The notes under the pieces: generated by a model | What the model saw: only the letters and a program-made list of their open reading frames with translations | The model's database searches: none | Told to the model about the DNA's origin: nothing | In this document: positions 41,955-49,604 of the stretch, piece after piece | Position numbering within the stretch: position 1 is the first letter of the stretch | Layout: each line of letters opens with the position of its first letter | NCBI RefSeq assembly: GCF_001468285.1 | Contig: NZ_LNSB01000020.1 | Coordinates: 23,555-87,554 of the forward strand | Reading direction: 5' to 3' | From: Sphingopyxis sp. HIX | Lineage (GTDB): Bacteria; Pseudomonadota; Alphaproteobacteria; Sphingomonadales; Sphingomonadaceae | DNA: 64,000 nt | Made by a program: the position numbers and the translations under genes

Positions 41955-44210
41955 ATGACTAAATTGCATAGGTCGCTTCTTTTTGCGAGCGCCGCGCTGG
42001 GCGGCCTCGCCGTGCCGTCGATGGCCGTCGCGCAGGATACGGAGACCAGCGAAGAGCAGGGCGGCCCCGTGCTCGACGAGATCGTCGTCACCGCCGACAA
42101 GACCGGGACCGAACTGGTGCAGGTCGGCAGCTTCCGCGGCGCGAAGATCATCGACACGCCGCTGACGATCGCGGTCATCCCGCGCGACGTCCTCGACACC
42201 CAGCAGGCGAGCAGCCTGATCGACGCGCTGCGCAACACCGCGGGCGTCACGACGTCGCAGACCGCGCCGACCGTATACAACAACCTCGCGATCCGTGGCA
42301 TCGACGTCGAAAATCGCGGTAATTATCGCCTCAACGGCACGCTGCCGATCATCAACCTCACCGACCTGCCGCTCGAGGACAAGGAGCGCGTCGAGGCGTT
42401 GAAGGGCGCGTCGGCGCTCTATTACGGCTTCACGACGCCGTCGGGTATCATCAACCTCACGATGAAGCGCCCGACGCTCGATCCCTATCTGGCGGTGAAG
42501 GTCTTCGGCAACCAGCACGGCCGCGTCGGCGGCCATGTCGACTTCGGCGGCACCACGGGCATCCTCGGCTACCGCATCAACGGCGTCTACGACCGGCCGG
42601 ACTCGGGCATCGACAACACGCGCGGCCGCCGCACCGTGCTCGCGGGGGCGTTCGACATCAAGCCCGCCGACACGCTGACGATCCAGCTCGACGCCGAGCA
42701 TATCTTCAAGAAGGTCAACGAGCCCGGCATCTATCGCTTCATTGCCGTCCCCGCGGCGACGCCGACCAACCTCAACCCGGCGATCACCATCCCGGCGCTG
42801 ATCGATCCCAGCACCAATTTCGGCCCCGACTGGGCGTTCAACCGGACCGAGGCAACCAACGCGCTCGCGAAGGCGATCTGGAAGTTCAGCCCGGCGTGGG
42901 AAATCGTCGTCAGCGCCGGCGTCGCGCAGCTCGAGCGTGCCCGCCATTTCAACACGATCGACCCGAACAACCCGAACACCAACCCGGCGAACGGGCCGGT
43001 CGGCGAATTCCCGCTGTCGATCAGCTACCAGCCGGTCGCGAAGTTCAAGAACCAGAATTATCGCGCGGAGATCGCCGGCGCCTTCGACACTTTCGGCATC
43101 GAGCACGAACTGCTGTTCGGCGGGTCGATCAACATCCGCGCGAACCGGTCGTCGGCCAGCACGGCGCAGACCTGCTTCTACAGCGCGACCGGCGCGCTGC
43201 TCGGCGCGGGGTTCCCGACGACGCCAGTCCCGGCGGGTGCGACCCGGCAGACCTGCCGTCAGAGCATCACCAATCCACACGCCATTCCGCAACTCGGCGA
43301 ACCGCTGCCCGCGGCGAGCAACCCGACCGAGATCACCGACAAGGGGCTGTTCCTCTTCGATCGCATCAAGTTCACCGAATGGCTTCAGGTGCTGGGCGGC
43401 ATCCGCATTTCCGACTATCAGGAAAAGCGGCTCGATACCGGGCTGAAGACCTTCTCCGCCTCGCCGACGTCGCTGTCGTTCGGCACGGTGATCAAGCCGC
43501 TCGAATCGCTCAGCTTCTATGGCACCTATATCGAGGGCCTGGAATCGACGCCCGCCGCGCCCACGACTGCGGTCAACGCCAACGAGCAGCTGCCGCCGAG
43601 CGCGTCGACGCAATATGAGGGCGGCGTGAAGTGGGAGCCGTGGCGCGGTTTCCTGTTCCAGGCCGCCTATTTCAACATCAAGCGCGATTCGGCGGTGATC
43701 AACGGCGCGAACCGCTGGGTGAAGGACGGGCGCTCGACGTACAAGGGCGTCGAACTCAGCGCGACGGGCAATGTCACCGACGACTGGTCGGTCTATGCCA
43801 GCGCGCTGTTCCTCAATGCCAAATATACGTCGGGTTCGCCGACGATCCTGACCCCGACGATCTCGCCGACGATCGTGGGCAACCGGGTCGAGAATGCGCC
43901 CAAGCGGACCTTCTCGATCGCCACCGAATATCGCTTCACCGACATGCTGCCCGGTTTCAGCATCAACGGCGCGGTTTATTACACGGGCAACCGTGCGATC
44001 AACTCGCGCAACCAGGCCTTCATTCCGGGCCACACCTTGTTCGACCTCGGCGCCGGCTACACCACCGACATTGCGGGCGTGGACACCACCTTCCGCATCA
44101 GTGCCGAGAATATCACGGGCAAGCGCCACTGGGCGTCGACCGCCGGCCTGCTGCTGTCGCAGGCGGCTCCGTCGACGGTGAAATTCTCGATCGAGACGAC
44201 TTTCTTCTGA
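41955..44210 (+). CDS. TonB-dependent siderophore-type receptor
   Basis: A 751-residue outer-membrane receptor with a signal peptide (1-26), TonB box DEIVVTADKTG, plug domain (PLTIAVIPRDVLDTQQ, NLAIRGIDVENRGNYRLNG, VEALKGASALYYGF) and a barrel ending KFSIETTFF. The plug wording is that of siderophore receptors of the FhuA/FpvA type. A GGAGGGA Shine-Dalgarno precedes the ATG. Neighbours are a LysR regulator, PepSY and ast genes, so the ligand may be an arginine-containing peptide or siderophore rather than a simple iron chelate. Confidence 0.9.
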   Translation: MTKLHRSLLFASAALGGLAVPSMAVAQDTETSEEQGGPVLDEIVVTADKTGTELVQVGSFRGAKIIDTPLTIAVIPRDVLDTQQASSLIDALRNTAGVTTSQTAPTVYNNLAIRGIDVENRGNYRLNGTLPIINLTDLPLEDKERVEALKGASALYYGFTTPSGIINLTMKRPTLDPYLAVKVFGNQHGRVGGHVDFGGTTGILGYRINGVYDRPDSGIDNTRGRRTVLAGAFDIKPADTLTIQLDAEHIFKKVNEPGIYRFIAVPAATPTNLNPAITIPALIDPSTNFGPDWAFNRTEATNALAKAIWKFSPAWEIVVSAGVAQLERARHFNTIDPNNPNTNPANGPVGEFPLSISYQPVAKFKNQNYRAEIAGAFDTFGIEHELLFGGSINIRANRSSASTAQTCFYSATGALLGAGFPTTPVPAGATRQTCRQSITNPHAIPQLGEPLPAASNPTEITDKGLFLFDRIKFTEWLQVLGGIRISDYQEKRLDTGLKTFSASPTSLSFGTVIKPLESLSFYGTYIEGLESTPAAPTTAVNANEQLPPSASTQYEGGVKWEPWRGFLFQAAYFNIKRDSAVINGANRWVKDGRSTYKGVELSATGNVTDDWSVYASALFLNAKYTSGSPTILTPTISPTIVGNRVENAPKRTFSIATEYRFTDMLPGFSINGAVYYTGNRAINSRNQAFIPGHTLFDLGAGYTTDIAGVDTTFRISAENITGKRHWASTAGLLLSQAAPSTVKFSIETTFF

Positions 44211-44222
44211 TCCCGTGGGATG

Positions 44223-44255
44223 CCGGGGCGGGCGGCGGCTCGCCCCGGTTCATTC
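44223..44255 (+). terminator. Possible terminator after the TonB receptor
   Basis: CCGGGGCG at 44223-44230 pairs with CGCCCCGG at 44241-44248 (8 bp, 10-nt loop). Only TTCATT follows rather than a clean T-run. The 100 bp after it are AT-rich (TCGAATATATAGTATCGAAT near 44263) and probably hold the astD promoter. Confidence 0.4.
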
Positions 44256-44367
44256 CAAAGTCGAATATATAGTATCGAATTACTCGCATATTATCTGACA
44301 TTTTCTCCACCCCTTACTGAGCTATCCGCATATAAACGGTGGCCATTGGGTTCTTCCGGAGATCAAG

Positions 44368-45789
44368 ATGACTGCCCCGATTAGCTTCATATCCGTCGAT
44401 CCTGCCAGCGGCGAGACGCTGTGGGAGGGTGCGGCGGCGTCGCGCGACGATTGCGCGCGCGCGGTCGCAGCCGCGCGGCGCGGCTTTCCCGATTGGGCAG
44501 GGAACACCGTGGGCGCGCGGGTCGCGATCCTGCGCCGCTATGCCGAAATCCTAGGTGAGCGACAGGCAGCGATCGCCGAATCGATCGCGCGCGAAACGGG
44601 CAAGCCGCTGTGGGAGGCCGGGGCCGAAACCGCGTCGATGATTGGCAAGATCGCGATCTCGATCGCGGCACAGGCCGAGCGCGCGGGGCAGCGCGAAAGC
44701 GCCACGCCCTTCGGTCGTGCGCGGCTCCAGCACCGCCCGCATGGCGTGATGGCGGTCCTGGGTCCGTATAATTTCCCGGGCCATCTGCCCAACGGCCATA
44801 TCGTGCCCGCGCTCCTCGCGGGGAACACGGTCGTCTTCAAGCCGTCCGAGGAAACGCCGCTGGTCGGGCAGTTGCTGGTCGAGGCGCTGCACGCCGCCGG
44901 GGTACCTGAGGATGCGGCAATCCTGCTGCAGGGTGGGCGCGAAACCGGCGCGGCGCTGGTCGCGCAGGATATCGACGGGCTGCTCTTCACCGGCTCGGTA
45001 GGGGCCGGCGCGCATTTCCGGCGGCTATTTGCGGACCGGCCCGCGGTGATCCTCGCGCTCGAGCTCGGCGGCAACAATCCGCTTGTCGCCTGGGACGGCG
45101 ATCCCGCCGCGGTCGCGTCGATCGTCGCCGGCTCGGCCTTCATCACCGCCGGGCAGCGCTGCTCTTGTGCGCGGCGCTTGATCGTTCCCGAAGGAACGGC
45201 GGGCGATGCCATTGTCGACGCGGTGGCGACGCTCGCCGACCGGCTGCGGATCGGGGCGTGGGACGAGGTTCCCGAGCCCTTCATGGGACCCCTGATCTCG
45301 GGGGGCGCCGCCGGACGCGCCGGCGTTCAGGTCGAAACCCTGGTTGGGCTGGGCGCGCGGGTGATCCGTGCATTCGGCGCTGTCGCGGGGCGTTCGGCGG
45401 CGTTTGTGCGTCCGGCGATCCTCGACGTGACCGGGCTCGACGTCCCCGACGAGGAGATTTTCGCACCGGTGCTGCAGGTCCGCCGCGTCGCCGATTTCGA
45501 CGCCGCGCTCGCCGCGGCCAACGCGACGCGTTTCGGCTTGTCGGCGGGGCTGGTCAGCGACGACGATGCGCTGTGGGCGCGCTTCCGTGGCGAGGCGCGC
45601 GCCGGTGTGGTCAACCGCAACCGCGCGATCACCGGCGCCTCGTCGGACATGCCCTTCGGCGGGATCGGCGAGTCCGGCAACCACCGGCCGAGCGCCTATT
45701 ATGCGGCTGATTATTGCGCCTGGCCCGTTGCCAGCCTCGAGGCCGACCGGGTCGTCGATCAGCGCGCGACGCTCAGGGGCGTCGGCTGA
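44368..45789 (+). CDS. astD: Succinylglutamate-semialdehyde dehydrogenase
   Basis: A 473-residue aldehyde dehydrogenase that oxidises N-succinylglutamate semialdehyde in the AST pathway. AstD-specific stretches include RLQHRPHGVMAVLGPYNFPG, HLPNGHIVPALLAGN and the C-terminal SGNHRPSAYYAADYCAWPVAS. Catalytic residues are Glu in LELGGNN and Cys in GQRCSCARRL. It has its own upstream AT-rich promoter region rather than being tightly coupled to the receptor. It converges on the cupin gene with no gap. Confidence 0.93.
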   Translation: MTAPISFISVDPASGETLWEGAAASRDDCARAVAAARRGFPDWAGNTVGARVAILRRYAEILGERQAAIAESIARETGKPLWEAGAETASMIGKIAISIAAQAERAGQRESATPFGRARLQHRPHGVMAVLGPYNFPGHLPNGHIVPALLAGNTVVFKPSEETPLVGQLLVEALHAAGVPEDAAILLQGGRETGAALVAQDIDGLLFTGSVGAGAHFRRLFADRPAVILALELGGNNPLVAWDGDPAAVASIVAGSAFITAGQRCSCARRLIVPEGTAGDAIVDAVATLADRLRIGAWDEVPEPFMGPLISGGAAGRAGVQVETLVGLGARVIRAFGAVAGRSAAFVRPAILDVTGLDVPDEEIFAPVLQVRRVADFDAALAAANATRFGLSAGLVSDDDALWARFRGEARAGVVNRNRAITGASSDMPFGGIGESGNHRPSAYYAADYCAWPVASLEADRVVDQRATLRGVG

Positions 45790-46182
45790 TCATTCTTCGT
45801 CGATGCGGGTGGTGACGCCGGTCGCGATCACCGTCCGCGTCGCATCGACCGAGGCATAGGTCCAGAAGATCACCAGCGGCTCGCGGCCGTCGAGGTTGAG
45901 GAAGCAATGCGGTACCTCGGGCGGGATCCAGCTGGTTACGCCCGGCGCGACGGGGGTTTCGACGCCGTCGATATGCACCTTGCCATGGCCCGACATCACG
46001 ACGACGCTTTCCTCGCAATTGTGGATATGCAGCGGCACCGCGGCGCCCGGTGCGATATGCGTGATGCCGTTGAGCATCGATTTCGACCCGCGCCCCGCGG
46101 TGACCAGCGGGGTCGTCACGATGCCGTTGCCGCGATCCTTGACCGGCAGGCCGTCGGGCACGAGAACCTGCGGCGCGCTCAT
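45790..46182 (-). CDS. Single-domain cupin protein
   Basis: A 130-residue cupin. Metal-site motifs are AVPLHIHNCEESVVVMSG (His-X-His and Glu) and PPEVPHCF (His). It may be a small dioxygenase, isomerase or ligand-binding protein. It is the last gene of the operon idh-like, aldehyde dehydrogenase, cupin, and overlaps the dehydrogenase stop by 4 bases. No substrate can be read from the sequence; the operon suggests a carboxylate-semialdehyde pathway. Confidence 0.82.
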   Translation of the reverse strand: MSAPQVLVPDGLPVKDRGNGIVTTPLVTAGRGSKSMLNGITHIAPGAAVPLHIHNCEESVVVMSGHGKVHIDGVETPVAPGVTSWIPPEVPHCFLNLDGREPLVIFWTYASVDATRTVIATGVTTRIDEE

Positions 46183-47546
46183 GCGGGGTCCGCCACGCGG
46201 ATCGTCTTCATGTTGGTGAACTCCTTCATGCCCGCCTCGCCGAGTTCGCGGCCGTAGCCCGAGCGCTTGATCCCGCCGAACGGCACGCGCGGGTCCGACG
46301 CGACCATCGCGTTGACGAACACCGCCCCCGCGTCGATCCGCCGCGCGAGCGCACGGCCGCGGTCGGCGTCGGCGGTCCAGATCGAGGCGCCGAGGCCAAA
46401 GCTGGTGCGATTGGCGAGCGCGATCGCCTCGTCGGTATCGGCGGCGCGGACGATCGCCGCGGCCGGCCCGAAGGTCTCTTCGTCGAACGCCGCCATGCCG
46501 GGCGCGACATGGTCGAGCAGGGTCGCGGGGTAATAGAAGCCCGGTCCTTCGGGCATCGTCCCGCCGGTGCGGAGCTGTGCGCCCGACGCGACGCTGCGCC
46601 GCACCTGGTCGTCGATTGCCGCACGCAGATTGCCGCGCGCGAGCGGACCCAAGGTCGTCCCCGCATCGCGCGGATTGCCGAGTTTGAGCGCGGCGATGCC
46701 GGCAAGAAAGCGCTCGGCAAAGGCATCGGCAACGCCGGCCTCGACGATGAAGCGCTTGGCGTTGACGCAGCTCTGTCCGGCATTGGTGAAACGCGCGGTT
46801 ACGGCGACCGCTGCGGCGCGATCGAGGTCGGCGTCGGCGAGCACGACGAACGGGTCCGAGCCCCCGAGCTCGAGCACCTGCTTCTTGAGCGCGGCGCCGG
46901 CCTGCCCCGCGACGATCGCGCCGACCTCGGTCGATCCGGTGAGTGCCACCCCCGCGATACGCGGATCGGCAATCACCGCGGCCACATCGCCCGGTTCGAC
47001 GAAGAGGTTCGCGAACAGCCCTTCGGGGAAGCCCGCTTCGCGCACCAGCCGTTCGAGCGCGAGCGCCGATTGCGGGACGTTCGCCGCATGCTTCAGGATC
47101 GCGCCATTGCCCGCCGCGAGCGCCGGGGCGAGGAAGCGCACCACCTGCCACAGCGGATAATTCCACGGCATGATCGCCAGGATCACGCCGAGCGGCTCGA
47201 AGGCGAGGGTGGTGCCGGGAACCGCCGCGACGGGCGCGTCGGCGAGCATCGCCGGGGCATGTTCGGCGTAGAAATCGCAGTTGAGCGCGCATTTCTCGAC
47301 CTCGGCCGCCGCCTCGCCGACGGGCTTGCCCATCTCCGTCGTGATCAGCAGCGCGAGCGCATCCTTTTCTGCGCGCAGCAGCGCCGCGAGACGGGGCAGC
47401 AGCGCGGCGCGCTCTTCGGCGGGCCGCCAACGCCAAATGGCCTGCGCGCGCGCGGCGTCCCCGAGCCGCGCATCGATCTCGGCGACCGCGTGAACCTCGA
47501 AGCGCGCGAGCGTCTCGCCGGTCGCCGGATCGATCGTCGCGATCAT
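46179..47546 (-). CDS. NAD(P)-dependent aldehyde dehydrogenase, succinate-semialdehyde type
   Basis: A 455-residue aldehyde dehydrogenase starting MIATIDPATGETLARFE. The catalytic Glu is in VLELGGSDPFV, the Cys in NAGQSCVNAKRF, and EPLGVILAIMPWNYP and MVASDPRVPFGGIKRSGYGREL match the succinate-semialdehyde dehydrogenase group (GabD/YneI-like). ATG 47546 overlaps the stop of the isocitrate-dehydrogenase-like gene (ATGA). With that gene and the aconitase homologue it may oxidise a semialdehyde arising from a tricarboxylate-like substrate; this is inferred from context. Confidence 0.88.
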   Translation of the reverse strand: MIATIDPATGETLARFEVHAVAEIDARLGDAARAQAIWRWRPAEERAALLPRLAALLRAEKDALALLITTEMGKPVGEAAAEVEKCALNCDFYAEHAPAMLADAPVAAVPGTTLAFEPLGVILAIMPWNYPLWQVVRFLAPALAAGNGAILKHAANVPQSALALERLVREAGFPEGLFANLFVEPGDVAAVIADPRIAGVALTGSTEVGAIVAGQAGAALKKQVLELGGSDPFVVLADADLDRAAAVAVTARFTNAGQSCVNAKRFIVEAGVADAFAERFLAGIAALKLGNPRDAGTTLGPLARGNLRAAIDDQVRRSVASGAQLRTGGTMPEGPGFYYPATLLDHVAPGMAAFDEETFGPAAAIVRAADTDEAIALANRTSFGLGASIWTADADRGRALARRIDAGAVFVNAMVASDPRVPFGGIKRSGYGRELGEAGMKEFTNMKTIRVADPA

Positions 47547-48583
47547 AGCGCCGCGATCACCGCGTCGGTGAAGCCGCGTGTGTCGAGCGGGCCGCCGATG
47601 TCGCGCGTGCGCGTCGCCGGATCGGCGAGCGCCGCCTCGACCGCCGTCTCGATCCGCCGCGCGACGCCGGTCAGCGCCGCGTCGCCGCGTTTGCGGCCCA
47701 GCCAGTCGAACAGCATCGCCGCCGACAGGATCAGCGAGGTCGGGTTGGCGATGCCCTGACCCGCGATATCGGGGGCCGAACCATGCTGCGCCTGCGCGAC
47801 GCAGATATCGTCGCTCGCGTTGATCGACCCGCCGAGGCCGAGGCTGCCGCTGAGTTCGGACGCCTCGTCGGACAATATGTCGCCGAACATGTTGGTGGTG
47901 ACGATGACGTCGAAGCGGTCGGGGCTGCGGATCAGCAGCGCCGCGGCGGCATCGACGATCACCTCGTCCAGCGTCACATCGGGGAAATCCGCCGCCACCG
48001 CGCGCACCTCGCGCAGGAAGAGCCCGTCGGTCAGCTTCAGCACATTCGCCTTGTGCACCGCGGTCACCCTGCGACGGCGTTCGGCGGCGAGTTCGAAGGC
48101 GGCGCGCGCCACGCGGCGCACCGCGGGGGCGGTGATCTTTCGGATCGCGAAGGCGCTGTCGGGATCGGGCATGAATTCGCCCGGCCCCATGTGCATCGAG
48201 CGGTCGGCGTAGAAGCCCTCGGTATTCTCGCGCACGATGACGAGGTCCATCGGTTTGCGCAGGATCGACAGGCCCTCGCGCGCGCGGCACGGGCGGATGT
48301 TCGCGAACAGGTTGAAATGGGTGCGCAGCTTCGCCGAGGGATTGGGCTGCCCCGCGGGATAGTCGTAGTGCGAGACCGGGCCGAGGATCACGCCATCGGC
48401 GCCCGGGATGGCATCGAGCACCGCGTCGGGCAGCGTGCTGCCCTGCGCCGCGAGGCTCGCCAGGCCGATATCCGTCGTTTCGAAGGCGATCGTGTCGCCC
48501 GCGGCGGCACGGGCGATGGCGAGCGTCGCTTCGGTGATTTCGAGGCCGATGCCATCGCCGGGAAGTGTGAGGATGCGGGTCAT
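47543..48583 (-). CDS. Isocitrate/isopropylmalate dehydrogenase family protein, probably NAD-dependent
   Basis: A 346-residue beta-decarboxylating dehydrogenase, from ATG 48583 (MTRILTLPGDGIGLEIT). The substrate and metal motifs include VIVRENTEGFYADRS, the Lys in VHKANVLK, and TTNMFGDILSDEAS. The cofactor loop reads HGSAPDIAGQGIANPTS; the Asp favours NAD+, as in isopropylmalate or homoisocitrate dehydrogenases, not NADP-isocitrate dehydrogenase. An upstream ATG at 48613 would lie inside the TGTCA-N6-TGACA motif, so I prefer the shorter form. It is the first gene of the operon, facing the GntR gene. The true substrate (isocitrate homologue, tartrate or alkylmalate) is open. Confidence 0.85.
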   Translation of the reverse strand: MTRILTLPGDGIGLEITEATLAIARAAAGDTIAFETTDIGLASLAAQGSTLPDAVLDAIPGADGVILGPVSHYDYPAGQPNPSAKLRTHFNLFANIRPCRAREGLSILRKPMDLVIVRENTEGFYADRSMHMGPGEFMPDPDSAFAIRKITAPAVRRVARAAFELAAERRRRVTAVHKANVLKLTDGLFLREVRAVAADFPDVTLDEVIVDAAAALLIRSPDRFDVIVTTNMFGDILSDEASELSGSLGLGGSINASDDICVAQAQHGSAPDIAGQGIANPTSLILSAAMLFDWLGRKRGDAALTGVARRIETAVEAALADPATRTRDIGGPLDTRGFTDAVIAAL

Positions 48584-48607
48584 GCGCGTCTGTTGCACTT
48601 TCTTGGC

Positions 48608-48623
48608 TGTCATGCCGCTGACA
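48608..48623 (-). promoter_or_regulatory. TGACA-type repeat, site E, before the isocitrate-dehydrogenase-like operon
   Basis: On the minus strand TGTCA-GCGGCA-TGACA. With flanks it matches site B (before citMHS) at 19 of 22 positions, differing in the first half-site (TGTCA for TGACA) and two other bases. It can also be read as an inverted repeat. It ends 24 bp before the chosen start, closer than at sites A to D. Confidence 0.5.
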
Positions 48624-48652
48624 CGGCGCGCCGTTTTTGCTTGAAAATTGCA

Positions 48653-48666
48653 TTTTGTCGATTCAA
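48653..48666 (+). promoter_or_regulatory. Candidate GntR operator O1
   Basis: TTTTGTCGATTCAA, preceded by ATTGCA, lies 9 bp before the GntR gene start. The same 14 bases with one G/A change occur in opposite orientation at 49547-49560, just before the aconitase gene. It may control both the GntR gene and the divergent dehydrogenase operon. Confidence 0.6.
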
Positions 48667-48675
48667 GTCGTTGCC

Positions 48676-49539
48676 ATGAGTGAACGCTTGGCAGACCGGA
48701 TCGCGCGACAGATCGCCGACCTTATCCGCACCGACGGGCTGGGTGAGGGCGAGCATCTGGCAGCGCAGGCGCTCGCCGACCGCTTTCGCGTGTCGCGCGC
48801 GCCGGTGACGGCGGCGCTGAAGGCGTTGGCCGCGGCGGGCGTCGTCGAGGCGCGGGCTAATCGTGGCTTCTTCGTCCGGCGGGCGCCCGATGGCGCCGTG
48901 GAAGCGGGGCAGGGCGACGACCCGCTCTACAGCGCGATCGTCGAGGCGCGCCTGTCCGCCGATCTGCCCGACCGCGCGAGCGAAAATGAGATGATGCGGC
49001 GCTTCGACGTGACGCGCGTGCGGTTGCAGCGCGTTCTGGCGCAGATCGCCGAGGAGGGCTGGGTCGAGCGGCTCCCCGGCCATGGCTGGCTGTTCCTCGC
49101 GACGCTGCACAGCGCCGAGGCCTATGAACAGGCCTATCGCTTTCGCGCGACGATCGAGACCGAGGCGCTGCTGCAGCCCGGATATCGCTTCGTTCCTGCC
49201 GAGATGGAGGCCTTGCGCGCTGGACAACGCCGTCTGCTGGAAGGCGGGATCGCCAGCTTGCCGCGCGTCGGGCTCTACGCGATCAACGCCGGCCTGCACG
49301 AAACGATCGTCGCCTGGTCGGGCAACCGCTTTTTCCTCGACGCGATAAGGCGCGTGAATCGGCTGCGCCGGCTGATAGAGTTCCGCGCCAACGCCGATCG
49401 CGCGCGGCTCGATCAGCAGTGCCGCGAACATCTGGCGCTGCTCGACCTGATCGAACGCGGCGACATGCTGCTCGCCGCCGACTTCCTGCGCCGTCATATC
49501 GGTCAGGCGCTCGACGCGAAGGTCGGGCTCGTCGAGTGA
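48676..49539 (+). CDS. GntR-family regulator with two winged-helix domains and an FCD domain
   Basis: A 287-residue regulator. The first winged helix spans about 7-70 (IARQIADLIRTDGLGEGEHL, VSRAPVTAALKALAAAGVVE, RGFFVRR). A second similar unit spans about 78-145 (LYSAIVEARLSADLPDRAS, FDVTRVRLQRVLAQIAEEGWVERL, HGWLF). An FCD ligand domain follows (about 150-280; FRATIETEALL, LHETIVAWSGNRF, QQCREHLALLDLIERG) with metal-ligand-like Asp/His residues. FadR-type GntR proteins usually have one winged helix, so the duplication is unusual. It lies between the dehydrogenase operon and the aconitase gene and probably controls both. Confidence 0.88.
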   Translation: MSERLADRIARQIADLIRTDGLGEGEHLAAQALADRFRVSRAPVTAALKALAAAGVVEARANRGFFVRRAPDGAVEAGQGDDPLYSAIVEARLSADLPDRASENEMMRRFDVTRVRLQRVLAQIAEEGWVERLPGHGWLFLATLHSAEAYEQAYRFRATIETEALLQPGYRFVPAEMEALRAGQRRLLEGGIASLPRVGLYAINAGLHETIVAWSGNRFFLDAIRRVNRLRRLIEFRANADRARLDQQCREHLALLDLIERGDMLLAADFLRRHIGQALDAKVGLVE

Positions 49540-49546
49540 TTGCATT

Positions 49547-49560
49547 TTGAATTGACAAAA
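49547..49560 (-). promoter_or_regulatory. Candidate GntR operator O2
   Basis: The minus strand reads TTTTGTCAATTCAA, one base different from O1. Both sites are also flanked by ATTGCATTTTG on the plus strand (49539-49549 here, 48647-48657 at O1). It starts 7 bp after the GntR stop and ends 44 bp before the aconitase ATG. Confidence 0.6.
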
Positions 49561-49604
49561 GTCATGGATCGACCCAGCTGAGCGGGAAACCTGCGAGGGC
49601 GATC

